Positions 1 to 8,428 of a DNA stretch of 36,959 bases are shown in pieces; position 1 is the stretch's first letter; each line of letters opens with the position of its first letter. The position numbers and the translations under genes are program-made. Source of the DNA: Calditrichota bacterium (GTDB taxonomy: Bacteria; Calditrichota; Calditrichia; RBG-13-44-9; J042); NCBI GenBank assembly GCA_013150955.1, contig JAADJD010000046.1:301-37259 (forward strand), in the 5' to 3' direction. The notes under the pieces are model-generated. The model was not told where the DNA came from, made no database searches, and saw only the letters and a list, made by a program, of their open reading frames with translations.

Positions 1-18
1 GCCAGGAGATTCTTCAAA

Positions 19-98
19 AAAAAGAACCGGCGCCAGCAACGGGTAAAAACGTTCTTTTCTTTGAAACTTTTTATAAATGGTCTAATGCATAGTCTGGG
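19..98 (+). repeat. 80-bp direct repeat, left copy
   Basis: An 80-base stretch that recurs in the same orientation at 36767-36846, with about six differences, mostly transitions. Both copies carry AGAACCGGYGCCAGCAACGG and TTGAAACTTTTTATAAATGG and run straight into the terminal sequence of the interspersed palindromic repeat (GCATARTCTGGG). It is not itself palindromic and encodes nothing recognisable. Confidence 0.75.
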
Positions 99-205
99 AT
101 AAATCCCGGAACACATTTTCATTCAGATATCATCAAATGGATTTTATTGTTTTGGTTCATGTGAATTCGTGTCATTCGTGGTTCTAATGAATAATCCGGG
201 TTAAA
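82..205 (-). repeat. Interspersed palindromic repeat, copy A (partial, reversed)
   Basis: A reversed copy of the spacer repeat family. The core complement (GGAACACATTTTCATT, 108-123) is followed by the complement of the left arm (GAATTCGTGTCATTCGTGG, about 162-182) and the outer end GGGTTAA near 198-204. The opposite arm is reduced to a few bases around 82-106, so this copy is incomplete. Confidence 0.7.
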
Positions 206-503
206 ATGAATTCATGGAAAACGATATTATCGCAGGCAAAACATACCGGCGCTTAAATGAATCAGTTTGCTTGAAACGCTTGATTTGAATCATTTGAAAT
301 TCCGAATGAGCCGGTTACAGTTGCACAATCTGGCTTGAAATGCACCCGGAAAGGGATGCCTGCAACGGGAGCGCAGCAGGAAATGGATCAGAATGGCCAG
401 CAGGCATTTTTTGTTCTTTCGCAAAATGGATGGTTGAAACTTACCTAATTTGTATTGCGGTCGATAACATTTTGGGCAAAAAAACGGACGGGCTAAAGTC
501 ATC
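206..503. other. Spacer without a recognised gene, upstream of the sugar kinase
   Basis: No convincing reading frame. Bases 213-242 weakly resemble the decayed repeat core near 30226-30246 (a GGAA-ACGATAT block and GCAAAAC). No clear promoter was found for the following kinase gene. Confidence 0.4.
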
Positions 504-1403
504 ATGTCAATTCTGGTTGTTGGTTCCATTGCGTTGGATACGGTGGAAACCCCTTACGGGAAGGCCACCGATTCGCCGGGAGGATCGGCGCTGTATTTCA
601 GTGCAGCGGCCAGCTTATTTGCCCCGGTCAATGTGGTCGGGGTGGTGGGTACGGATTTTGACTTTTCTCAGATTGAATTTTTACGAGAACGCCAGGTGAA
701 TCTGGAAGGATTGAAGGTGGAGGCAGGCGAGACGTTCCGCTGGGGCGGACGGTATCGCCGGGATATGAACCGGCGGGACACACTTTTTACCTATTTGAAC
801 GTGTTCGAAAAATTTCAACCGGAAATCCCGGATCATTATCGAGAAAGCCAGTACATTTTCCTGGCCAACATTGATCCCGAATTGCAGATGACCGTGCTGG
901 ATCGCATTCGCCAGCCGCGACTCACCGTTCTGGATACCATGAATTTCTGGATCAGCGGGAAGCGGCGAGAGCTGGAAGCCGTCATTCAACGGGTGGACAT
1001 CCTGATTTTAAATGATGAAGAAATCCGGGAATTAACCGGGCATCCCCACATTTTTCAATCGGCCCAGAAGCTCCTGGAGCTGGGCCCCACCGCCCTGGTG
1101 ATTAAAAAGGGAGAACACGGCGCCATTCTGGTCACCAACCACAGCTACTTCTTTTCGCCGGCTTACCCGGTGTCTCAGGTGATTGATCCCACCGGTGCCG
1201 GAGACAGTTTTGCCGGGGGATTTCTGGGGTATCTGGCCGCCTGTGGAGAAATTAACGAAGCTAACATGCGGAGGGCCGTCATCTACGGCAGCACCGTGGC
1301 CTCGTTCACAGTGGAGGATTTCAGTTTCAAGCGCCTGAAAGAAATTACCCGTGCCGACGTGGATTCACGGGTGGAAGAGATGCGCCTGATGACCCTGTTC
1401 TAA
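504..1403 (+). CDS. PfkB-family carbohydrate kinase
   Basis: A 299-residue ribokinase/PfkB-fold kinase, predicted to be cytosolic, transferring ATP phosphate to a sugar or nucleoside hydroxyl. The N-terminal substrate region has the GG pair at 26-27. An N-x-x-E-type segment (NDEE, 170-173) suits Mg/phosphate binding. The family signature DPTGAGDSFAGGF lies at 228-240, with D234 in the catalytic-base position. Length is normal for the family. The ATG at 504 opens directly into the beta strand MSILVVGSIALD, so an earlier start is unlikely, although the ribosome site is weak. The substrate cannot be read from sequence: ribokinase, adenosine kinase and fructokinase types share these motifs. It stands alone, 121 bases before the next gene. 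Confidence 0.9.
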   Translation: MSILVVGSIALDTVETPYGKATDSPGGSALYFSAAASLFAPVNVVGVVGTDFDFSQIEFLRERQVNLEGLKVEAGETFRWGGRYRRDMNRRDTLFTYLNVFEKFQPEIPDHYRESQYIFLANIDPELQMTVLDRIRQPRLTVLDTMNFWISGKRRELEAVIQRVDILILNDEEIRELTGHPHIFQSAQKLLELGPTALVIKKGEHGAILVTNHSYFFSPAYPVSQVIDPTGAGDSFAGGFLGYLAACGEINEANMRRAVIYGSTVASFTVEDFSFKRLKEITRADVDSRVEEMRLMTLF

Positions 1404-1524
1404 ATGTTATCTCGATCAAATATTCCGTTTCTAAAATTTTAATCATTTTGAAAATTTCGAAATTCTAACTATCATTTTCATGGAAGGGTTCTTTGAATCG
1501 TAGAAAGGCAGGGGCGAATGAACC

Positions 1525-1968
1525 ATGGAGGGCAAAGTGATTTTCCGTGCCGAAAACCCTTATCTTGATCTGGGCATCCGGCGGATTTTCTACTTCCTGC
1601 TGGGGTTTGGGTGCATGGTCGCAGCATTGCAATTTCCCCCTGGAAGCTATCAACAAATCCTGTTGATGACCGCAGCCATTCTGTTATTAATAATGGCGTT
1701 GTTCTATAAACAGCTGTTCGTGAACACGTTTATTTATCTGGATCAACAAAAGTTGATCTTTCAGGAAACGCTGTGGAAGAAGATTAAAATCGTCTGGGAG
1801 GACGTGGTCAGCGTTACCATGATGCCCGCGGAGCTGGTTTTCCAGCGGAAGGAAAAACCCGAGATTCGCATTTCCCTGGAATGGTTGTCGTTTGAGAAAG
1901 CTCACCAGATCAAGGATTTCATCAAAACGGTGCTGCCGGAACAGAAAGTGATTTATTTAAACGATTGA
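1525..1968 (+). CDS. Small membrane protein with two helices and a PH-like tail (hypothetical)
   Basis: A 147-residue protein of unknown function. Two hydrophobic helices lie at about 21-38 and 44-62, separated by a short PPGSYQQ turn. The soluble C-terminal half alternates beta-strand-like segments (FIYLDQQKLIFQE, then WEDVVSVTM) and ends in a helix (SFEKAHQIKDFIKTV). That two-helix-plus-PH-like pattern is seen in small bacterial proteins such as the YcxB type, but the match here is by shape only. The start at 1525 follows a GGGGCGAATG stretch with a mediocre ribosome site. The following spacer holds a repeat element. Confidence 0.7.
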   Translation: MEGKVIFRAENPYLDLGIRRIFYFLLGFGCMVAALQFPPGSYQQILLMTAAILLLIMALFYKQLFVNTFIYLDQQKLIFQETLWKKIKIVWEDVVSVTMMPAELVFQRKEKPEIRISLEWLSFEKAHQIKDFIKTVLPEQKVIYLND

Positions 1969-2126
1969 CGGGCACCGTGGGTGAAACCGAAAGGCTGCGG
2001 GTATAGCCGTCGGATGTCCCGGAATATCTTCTGCAGGATTCGCGGTAACCGAATGGGGCCGTGAGGGGAGAAGTACAGCAATTTCTTCCATCTGCCTGCC
2101 GGAAAAAGCCACCCTTGGATTGGTAT

Positions 2127-2299
2127 GAACCCAGATGAAGCAATAGCCTGCGAATGACACGAATAAACACAAATAAAACCAATAAAATACGTTGGATTGT
2201 ATCTGGATGAAAATGTGTTCCAGGATTTATTTGCGATTTTGCAGATATTTTTTGGATTCATTCGTGTGATTCGTGGTTTAGTGCATAATTTGGGATGAA
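2127..2299 (+). repeat. Interspersed palindromic repeat, copy B
   Basis: A nearly complete forward copy. The left end is GAACCCAGATG, followed by the arm GCGAATGACACGAAT. The core GGATGAAAATGTGTTCC then runs into TTATTTGCGATTTTGCAG, and the right arm is ATTCGTGTGATTCGTGG, ending TTTGGGATGAAC. The arms can pair into a long hairpin. It fills most of the gene-free stretch 1969-2415; the remainder (1969-2126) shows no gene. Confidence 0.85.
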
Positions 2300-2415
2300 C
2301 CTGAATTTTAATTATATTTGCGAAACGATCCGTGGATTGCCATGGCAGTGAGGTATTGGTACCGCCGAACGACGGCTGGAATACGGAAAGAGCGGTTTCA
2401 AACAGAGGGGGAAAG

Positions 2416-3738
2416 ATGATCCGGGACGTTTCCGAAAAGCCCTTTCTGGTGGTCAGCGATGGCCATGGCCAGATTTTCGAGATTCCCGAATATCGCATGG
2501 TGGGCATGTGCTTAAACACCCCGCAACTGCCAGAGGCATCGGAATGCATTCCACTGCCCTACGGCAGCGATCTGTTTGAATTGCCCGGTCGGGTGGCCAT
2601 CGGGTATGACCCGAAGAAGAAACAATTCGTGGAGGTTCGGGAGTACAGGGGGAATCCGGTGTTTCCGGTGGCAGCGTTTATGGCGCCGGCCTATGTTCAG
2701 TTTTATCGGGCCGCGTTCCGCAGTTTGCCGGGTGCCCCCCGATTGCCCCTCTATTGTTACACCGCCGTGGGCTGGCAAGCGGATCAATTTTACGTAACCG
2801 CCATGCGCATCGATCCCGATGTGCGACAGGATCTCAGCTTCTTCAATCTCACCCTGATCGAAAACGAGGCGCACCGTTTACTGAAGGCCTTTCCCAAGAA
2901 CCGGCTGGTACATCATTTGATCGAAAACTGCGTTTTTCGTTACGGATGTCCCGCAGCAGGCAATTTTACCCTTTCCCGCTGGGAATGTCCCCTGCCAACC
3001 AGTCCCGGTTGCAATTCCGCCTGCGTGGGGTGTATTTCCGAGCAGCCCCAGGAACATGCGGTCACCGCACCGCAGGAGCGCATTGGGTTCGTCCCCACAC
3101 CGGAGGAGATTGCGGAGATTGCGGTGGCGCATCTGGAGCAGGCCCCACGGGCGGTTGTTAGCTTTGGCCAGGGGTGCGAGGGCGAGCCCCTGCTGGCCGC
3201 GGAGGTGATCGAGACCGCCATTCGGGAAATCCGGAAACGCACCGACAAAGGGATTATCAACCTGAATACCAATGCCAGTCGCCCGGATCTGGTGGAACGG
3301 TTGTGTCAGGCGGGACTGGACAGTATCCGGGTCAGCCTGAATTCTGCCCAGCCCGAATATTACCACAAGTACTACCGCCCGCGAAACTATACTTTTGAGG
3401 CCATCGAAGAATCCCTGTTGGTTGTGCGACGTTTTGAGCGCTGGGCATCGTTGAATTATTTTGTCTTCCCCGGTTTCACCGACTCCCCGGACGAAATGGC
3501 CGCTTTGCAGCAGCTGGTGCACAAAACCCGGCTTAACATGATCCAGACCCGTAACCTGAATATGGATCCCGAATGGTACATTCAGACGCTGGGATTGCCC
3601 GATGCCCCCCAGGGGGCGGTGGGGATTCCCCGCTGGATTGCATGGTTGCGGGAAACGTTCCCCTGGATCAAGCTGGGATATTTCAATCCCCCGAAAGAGG
3701 AGATGCTACCGGCTCATTTCCAGCCGGCAGGTGAATGA
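2416..3738 (+). CDS. Radical SAM protein with an uncharacterised N-terminal domain
   Basis: A 440-residue protein when started at the ATG at 2416, which has a strong GAGGGGG site just upstream; an in-frame ATG at 2332 has none. Residues 1-170 form a region not recognised here. The radical SAM core follows. The cluster motif CNSACVGC supplies C199, C203 and C206 for a 4Fe-4S cluster and SAM, and GQGCEGEP (251-258) takes the place of the usual GGE strand. NLNTNASRPD and the RVSLNS strand continue the barrel. Three further cysteines (about C172, C178, C191) precede the cluster motif. The substrate is unknown, and no neighbouring gene suggests one. Confidence 0.8.
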   Translation: MIRDVSEKPFLVVSDGHGQIFEIPEYRMVGMCLNTPQLPEASECIPLPYGSDLFELPGRVAIGYDPKKKQFVEVREYRGNPVFPVAAFMAPAYVQFYRAAFRSLPGAPRLPLYCYTAVGWQADQFYVTAMRIDPDVRQDLSFFNLTLIENEAHRLLKAFPKNRLVHHLIENCVFRYGCPAAGNFTLSRWECPLPTSPGCNSACVGCISEQPQEHAVTAPQERIGFVPTPEEIAEIAVAHLEQAPRAVVSFGQGCEGEPLLAAEVIETAIREIRKRTDKGIINLNTNASRPDLVERLCQAGLDSIRVSLNSAQPEYYHKYYRPRNYTFEAIEESLLVVRRFERWASLNYFVFPGFTDSPDEMAALQQLVHKTRLNMIQTRNLNMDPEWYIQTLGLPDAPQGAVGIPRWIAWLRETFPWIKLGYFNPPKEEMLPAHFQPAGE

Positions 3739-3853
3739 ACCGCAGAAGGCCCTGCTGGAGGAATTCTGTTATCTTCTGATAAAACAAAAAGTTAATACTG
3801 GCAGACTTTTCACACGCTTTAATAACTTATATCTGCAAAAAAATTTTATTCCC

Positions 3854-3882
3854 TTGCAAAAATTTTCCCCATTAGTTATAAT
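3854..3882 (+). promoter_or_regulatory. Sigma-70 promoter of the heme operon
   Basis: The -35 box TTGCAA (3854-3859), a 17-base spacer and the -10 box TATAAT (3877-3882) predict transcription from about 3889. This is the best promoter match seen in the window. The same TTGCAA -35 box recurs before valS. Confidence 0.8.
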
Positions 3883-3885
3883 ATG

Positions 3886-3899
3886 ACTGACTGGTCAGT
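3886..3899. promoter_or_regulatory. Candidate TetR-family operator over the heme-operon start site
   Basis: The palindrome ACTGAC-TG-GTCAGT begins three bases after the -10 box and covers the predicted start site, so a bound repressor would block RNA polymerase. Two six-base half-sites with a two-base centre fit the general style of TetR-family operators. The only regulator in the operon is the TetR protein at 6952-7620, which makes autoregulation the simplest reading. This is inference from position and symmetry. Confidence 0.65.
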
Positions 3900-3916
3900 T
3901 TTTTAAAGGAGATCGG

Positions 3917-4741
3917 ATGGACTTTCTCATCAGTTTCTTGAACACCGTTCTTCCCATCCTCTACTTCACCGCAACCTACCTGTATGCCCTTTACTTTTTC
4001 CGCGAAGAAGAATTTGCCGCCCGCTACATGACCCGGTTCCTGCGCTTTACCGCAGGCCTGCATTTTTTCGAGGTTTTCCTGCGCGGCATTTACTACCGCC
4101 ATTATCCGCTGGCCAATTTGTATGAGGCGGCGACCGTACTGGCACTGGCCATCACCCTGATTTATTTATACATTGAATACCGCATTCAGGTAAAAACCAC
4201 CGGCTACTTTATTCTGGTCTTTGTTTTCTTCCTGCAGCTCTTTTCTTCGGCCTTCATCAGTTTTGGTCGCGGCATTCCCGAAATACTTCAGAGTCCCTTT
4301 TTCATCTTTCACACCACGGCAGCAATTCTGGGATATTCTGCGCTGGCCATTTCGGCCATGTATGGAATCATGTATCTGCTGCTATTTCACGACATCAAGA
4401 GCAGCCGGTTTGGGGTCATTTACAGCAGACTGCCGTCCCTGGAGGTTTTAAGTGAAATGAACATCAAGGCGGCGATTCTGGGCTTTTCTTTCCTGACGGT
4501 GGCCATCCTGCTGGGGGGCGTCTGGTCGTACATGCTGTTTGATAAACTCTTCAATCCCGATCCGAAAATTATTATTGCCCTGATTACCTGGCTGGTGTAC
4601 GGACTGGTCATTCTGGGCAGTAAAAAGCTGGGCTGGACAGGAAAACGGGTGGCATTTTTATCGCTGATGGGATTTGGGATCATCCTGTTTTCCATGATAG
4701 CCATGAACCTGTTTTTAAACTCATTTCATGTATTTCGGTGA
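3917..4741 (+). CDS. hemX: HemX/CcsA-like cytochrome c assembly membrane protein
   Basis: A 274-residue, very hydrophobic integral membrane protein with about eight predicted helices. It matches the HemX/CcsA (cytochrome_C_asm) type that often begins hemA operons. Near residues 190-220 a GGVWSYMLFDKLFNPDPK stretch corresponds to the CcsA tryptophan-rich heme loop, but the WxWDP core is not intact. That favours HemX over a functional heme lyase subunit. In Bacillus, HemX lowers the amount of glutamyl-tRNA reductase; the same role here is inference. A good AAAGGAG site precedes the ATG. It is the first gene after the operon promoter, and its stop overlaps the possible GTG start of hemA. Confidence 0.8.
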   Translation: MDFLISFLNTVLPILYFTATYLYALYFFREEEFAARYMTRFLRFTAGLHFFEVFLRGIYYRHYPLANLYEAATVLALAITLIYLYIEYRIQVKTTGYFILVFVFFLQLFSSAFISFGRGIPEILQSPFFIFHTTAAILGYSALAISAMYGIMYLLLFHDIKSSRFGVIYSRLPSLEVLSEMNIKAAILGFSFLTVAILLGGVWSYMLFDKLFNPDPKIIIALITWLVYGLVILGSKKLGWTGKRVAFLSLMGFGIILFSMIAMNLFLNSFHVFR

Positions 4742-4746
4742 AACCC

Positions 4747-6027
4747 ATGGATACCTCTTATGAAATTTATGTTCTGGGTCTCAATCATCGTTTTGCACCG
4801 GTAGAAGTTCGCGAAACCTTATCCTACGAAGCGGATGAAATACCGCGCTATCTGCAGCGCCTGCTTCAGGACGACACCTTTGCCGAGGCTTTCATTCTCT
4901 CCACCTGTAATCGAACGGAAATCTACGTGGTCGGGAAAGTGACTGCCCCCATTCAGGAATTGCTGGAACGGTTCATTCTGGAGACCCGTCCGGCGTTTGT
5001 GTCCCGGCATCGGGATCTGTTTTACTTTCTGGAAGGCGAGGCGGCCATCCGGCATTTGTTTCGCGTGGCGGCGGGTCTGGATTCCATGGTGCTGGGCGAG
5101 CCGCAAATCCTGGGACAGGTGAAAGAGGCTTTTCAGATCGCCACCGAGGCCGGGAGTGCCGGTACCCTGCTCCGGCGATTGTTTAATTTTACCATCATCG
5201 CGGGTAAGCGAGTGCGATCGGAGACAGCCCTGGGGGAAGGGGCGGTAAGCGTGGCTTATGCTGCGGTGGAGCTGGCGCACAAGATCTTTAAAGATCTGTC
5301 CAATTTGAATGCCCTGTTGATTGGAGCGGGCGAGACCGGTGAACTGACCGCCCGGCATCTGCGGGAGAAGCGCATTGGCAGGCTTTACATTACTAACCGA
5401 ACGTTTTCCCGTGCCGAACAGCTGGCCGCCGTGCTGGATGGTACCGCCATTCCCATGCGGCAACTGCCGGAGGTACTCCGGGAGGTGGATCTGATCATCG
5501 GTTCCACCAGCTCCCGTGAATTTATCCTGACCCGGGATCAGGTCAAGGCATTGCTGCCCCATCGAGCCGGGCGTCCGCTGTTTTTAATCGACATTGCGGT
5601 ACCGCGGGATTTTGATCCCGAAATCAACCGCCTGCCCAACGTGTTCTTACACGACATCGATGATCTGCAGCAGATTGTGCAGCGCAATCTGGAAAAGCGA
5701 CGCGAGCAGGTACCCCGGGCGGAAAAAATCGTGGATCAGGAAGTGCAGAATTACCTCAACTGGCGCAAGACGCTTCAGGTTACCCCGACCATTGTGGCCC
5801 TGCGGGAAAAGCTGGAGGCGATCCGCCAGCGGGAACTGGAAAAATACCGCCATCGGGTTTCCCCGGAAGAATTTGAGCACCTGAAACGGGTTACGCACGG
5901 TATCATCAATAAGATTCTGCACTTACCCATTGTGCAGCTGAAGAAATACAACAACGGCAATCCAGACGGGTTGCTGCGCATCGATGTCGTTCGGGAGCTG
6001 TTTGATCTGGAGGACGATGATGATTAA
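4747..6027 (+). CDS. hemA: Glutamyl-tRNA reductase
   Basis: Reduces glutamyl-tRNA(Glu) with NADPH to glutamate-1-semialdehyde, the first committed step of C5-pathway heme synthesis. The N-terminal VLGLNHRFAPVEVRE and STCNRTE motifs are intact, with C54 as the thioester nucleophile. A specificity segment follows (AAGLDSMVLGEPQILGQVK). The NADPH site is GAGETGELTARHL, and a C-terminal helical dimerisation domain completes the protein. From the ATG at 4747 it has 426 residues. A GTG at 4738 overlapping the hemX stop is an equally possible start and adds three residues. The stop overlaps the hemC start, as expected for translational coupling. Confidence 0.96.
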   Translation: MDTSYEIYVLGLNHRFAPVEVRETLSYEADEIPRYLQRLLQDDTFAEAFILSTCNRTEIYVVGKVTAPIQELLERFILETRPAFVSRHRDLFYFLEGEAAIRHLFRVAAGLDSMVLGEPQILGQVKEAFQIATEAGSAGTLLRRLFNFTIIAGKRVRSETALGEGAVSVAYAAVELAHKIFKDLSNLNALLIGAGETGELTARHLREKRIGRLYITNRTFSRAEQLAAVLDGTAIPMRQLPEVLREVDLIIGSTSSREFILTRDQVKALLPHRAGRPLFLIDIAVPRDFDPEINRLPNVFLHDIDDLQQIVQRNLEKRREQVPRAEKIVDQEVQNYLNWRKTLQVTPTIVALREKLEAIRQRELEKYRHRVSPEEFEHLKRVTHGIINKILHLPIVQLKKYNNGNPDGLLRIDVVRELFDLEDDDD

Positions 6028-6955
6028 GGTCATACGCATTGGCACCCGGGGGAGTCCCCTGGCACTGTGGCAGGCGCGCTGGGTGGAGCAGCGGCTGCGC
6101 CAGCACCATCCCGATCGTTCCTTTGAACTGGTGATCATCCGAACCACTGGCGATAAAATTCTGGATACGCCGCTATCCAAAATTGGTGATAAAGGCCTGT
6201 TTACCAAGGAGTTGGATCGGGCACTGCTGAACAACCGGATCGATCTGGCGGTGCACAGTCTAAAGGACGTTCCCACGCGAATCCCGGACGGCTTATGCAT
6301 TGCCGCCGTTACCGAACGGGCTGAAGTGCGGGATGCACTGATATCCCGGGACGGTCGCTTGCTGGACGATCTGCCCCGCGGGGCAACCCTTGCCACCGGA
6401 AGCCTGCGCCGGAAAGCCCAGTTGCTGGCCTACCGCCCCGATTTTCAAATTGTGGATCTGCGAGGGAATTTAAATACCCGCATGCGGAAGTTTCAGCAAT
6501 CCAGCTGGCAGGGGATGATTCTGGCCGCTGCGGGACTGCATCGCATGGGCTGGTCAGCCGAAATCACCCAGTTGTTACCCTTGGAAATCATGTTGCCGGC
6601 AGTGGGGCAGGGAAGCTTTGCGGTAATTTGCCGCCAGTCAGATGCGGAAACGCGGGAGCTGCTGGCACCCCTGGATCACCGGCCATCCCGGCTGGGAACG
6701 GCTGCAGAACGAGCCCTGCTGTTTACTTTAGAGGGAGGCTGTCAGATACCCATCGGTGCCTACGGTCGGCTGGATGGCAACCGGCTGGTGCTGGATGCCT
6801 GCATTAGCAGCCTGGATGGGCAAACCCTGATTCGCGATCAATTAGTGGGAGATCCAGATGCACCCGAGGCGCTGGGACAGAAATTGGCCCAACGACTGCT
6901 CAATCAGGGGGGTAAACAGATTCTGGAACAAATCGTGAGGGAAGGACGCACATGA
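6020..6955 (+). CDS. hemC: Hydroxymethylbilane synthase (porphobilinogen deaminase)
   Basis: Joins four porphobilinogen molecules into hydroxymethylbilane using a covalently bound dipyrromethane. The N-terminal IGTRGSPLALWQ motif is present, as are the HSLKDVP loop and the cofactor cysteine in LEGGCQIPIGAYG. Starting at 6020 the protein has 311 residues and this cysteine is C241, next to the E. coli position 242. The ATG at 6017 is an alternative; the GGAGG at 6009-6013 is better spaced for 6020. It overlaps the hemA stop by eight bases, and its own stop overlaps the TetR gene as ATGA. Confidence 0.96.
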   Translation: MIKVIRIGTRGSPLALWQARWVEQRLRQHHPDRSFELVIIRTTGDKILDTPLSKIGDKGLFTKELDRALLNNRIDLAVHSLKDVPTRIPDGLCIAAVTERAEVRDALISRDGRLLDDLPRGATLATGSLRRKAQLLAYRPDFQIVDLRGNLNTRMRKFQQSSWQGMILAAAGLHRMGWSAEITQLLPLEIMLPAVGQGSFAVICRQSDAETRELLAPLDHRPSRLGTAAERALLFTLEGGCQIPIGAYGRLDGNRLVLDACISSLDGQTLIRDQLVGDPDAPEALGQKLAQRLLNQGGKQILEQIVREGRT

Positions 6956-7620
6956 GAAAACCGAATCCACAACTGCATGCGACGCGTCGGGAGCAGATCC
7001 TGACCATTGCTGCGGAAATGTTTGCCAATCAAAAATTCCACGAAGTGCTTATGGACGAAGTGGCCCGGCGGGCGCAACTGGCCAAGGGAACCATCTACAA
7101 TTATTTCAAAAATAAAGAAGAGCTCTACTTTGCCATCATCATTCACCGGCTGGAACACCTGCTGGAACTGCTCCAGCAGCGGGTCAATCTGAAAATGGAT
7201 CCCTTAACCAATCTACGGCGCCTGATCATACACATTTACAGCTTCATGGCCAAGTATCCCCATTTTTTTCAGATCTGGTATAAGGAAAAAGGCCAGTTTC
7301 GCCCTGGAAAGAATGCCCGGATCCATGAGTTGTATCAGGAAATCCGGCAGCTGCTCATTCGGGTGCTGGAAGACGGGGTGGAGCACGACATTTTGCGTCC
7401 CCACAATAGGGAATTTGCCGCCGATATTGTTCTGGGCATCATCGACGCGGCGGTGATTCGTTCCCGGGATTTCAGCATCGAGCAGCAGCGCCGGGAACGC
7501 ATTCAGGCCTACGAGTTTGTGCTCCATGCCCTGGGAACGCCCCGGGCCTGGCAGTTGCATCAGATGGGTTATGATGAACCCAAAAACGAAAAGATGGTAG
7601 ATGAGGCCGTTAGAAAATAA
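6952..7620 (+). CDS. TetR-family transcriptional regulator inside the heme operon
   Basis: A 222-residue repressor-type protein. The N-terminal DNA-binding domain (about 11-60) is canonical: REQILTIAAEMF, then DEVARRAQLAKGTIYNYFKNKEEL. The remainder is an all-helical ligand-binding and dimerisation domain whose ligand cannot be predicted. It starts on an ATGA overlap with the hemC stop and overlaps hemD by 20 bases, so it is made with the pathway enzymes. The palindrome at 3886-3899 is its most likely operator. Heme or a porphyrin intermediate is an attractive effector, as with the TetR-family heme sensor HrtR of Lactococcus, but nothing in the sequence proves it. Confidence 0.9.
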   Translation: MRKPNPQLHATRREQILTIAAEMFANQKFHEVLMDEVARRAQLAKGTIYNYFKNKEELYFAIIIHRLEHLLELLQQRVNLKMDPLTNLRRLIIHIYSFMAKYPHFFQIWYKEKGQFRPGKNARIHELYQEIRQLLIRVLEDGVEHDILRPHNREFAADIVLGIIDAAVIRSRDFSIEQQRRERIQAYEFVLHALGTPRAWQLHQMGYDEPKNEKMVDEAVRK

Positions 7621-8428
7621 ACAGATTTTAATCAGTCGGCGACCCGAGGATGCCACCTTCCTGGCCAGCATTCTCCAGGAACGGGGGGCACGGGTTACCT
7701 TTTTTAATCCGTTTGTGATGGTTCCTGTGGAAGGAACCCTGCGCCAGGCGATTTATCAGACCTTCGAGCGGTGGGCGAACTACGACTGGTGTATCCTGAG
7801 CAGTGCCAACGGCGTCCGCATTTTACACCAGCTGGTGAACGATTGGGGAAAGGGAAGCGATTGGTTAATCCAGATTCCGCTGGCCGTAGTGGGGGAACGC
7901 ACGGCAGAGGCGGTGAGGCAGCAATTCCCCCAATGGCAACCGAAGGTGAAAGGCATGGCGCTTCAGGCGGTACTAGATGAACTGGCATCAAAAGAACAAT
8001 CGCCGCAGACGGTGATTCAGTTGACCAGTGATCAGGGAGTACAGCAGGTGCGGGTGCGGATCCCCGAGGGCATTGTGCTGGAACGGCAGGTCATTTACAC
8101 CACCCGGAAGAATACGGCTTACAGCGAGGTCGAACTGCGGCAATTGCGTCAGACGGCATTCGATGCCATTCTGTTCAGCAGTCCCACATCGTTTCATTAC
8201 TTTTGCGAGATTGTGGGAGAAGCCCCTTTGCGGGCGGGTTCGGCCATTGTGGCTTTTGGCCCCACAACCCGGCGAGCCATCGAGGAAAAGGGTTTTACGG
8301 TATCGGTCGTGCCCCGGCAGCCGTCCCCCAGGCATCTGGTGGCCGCACTGGAAGCCTTTTTTCAAACGCCATGGCAACACGGAACCGATAAACCGGAAAA
8401 GAGAAAGGACGAAGCGAATGAAGCCTGA
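7601..8428 (+). CDS. hemD: Uroporphyrinogen-III synthase
   Basis: Cyclises hydroxymethylbilane with inversion of ring D. This 275-residue protein shows the two-domain HemD pattern: N-terminal ILISRRPEDATFLASILQERGA, the LSSANGVRIL helix-start of the second domain, then FSSPTSFHYF and AFGPTTRRAIEEKGF near the C-terminus. HemD is poorly conserved, so position between hemC and hemE strengthens the call. Its ATG lies within the last 20 bases of the TetR gene, in another frame, and its stop overlaps hemE by 11 bases. Confidence 0.93.
   Translation: MRPLENKQILISRRPEDATFLASILQERGARVTFFNPFVMVPVEGTLRQAIYQTFERWANYDWCILSSANGVRILHQLVNDWGKGSDWLIQIPLAVVGERTAEAVRQQFPQWQPKVKGMALQAVLDELASKEQSPQTVIQLTSDQGVQQVRVRIPEGIVLERQVIYTTRKNTAYSEVELRQLRQTAFDAILFSSPTSFHYFCEIVGEAPLRAGSAIVAFGPTTRRAIEEKGFTVSVVPRQPSPRHLVAALEAFFQTPWQHGTDKPEKRKDEANEA

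Noticed and set aside
8028-8417. A longer hemE start far inside hemD
   Set aside because: The extension is hemD read in another frame and has no family similarity; the ATG at 8418 matches UroD N-termini.
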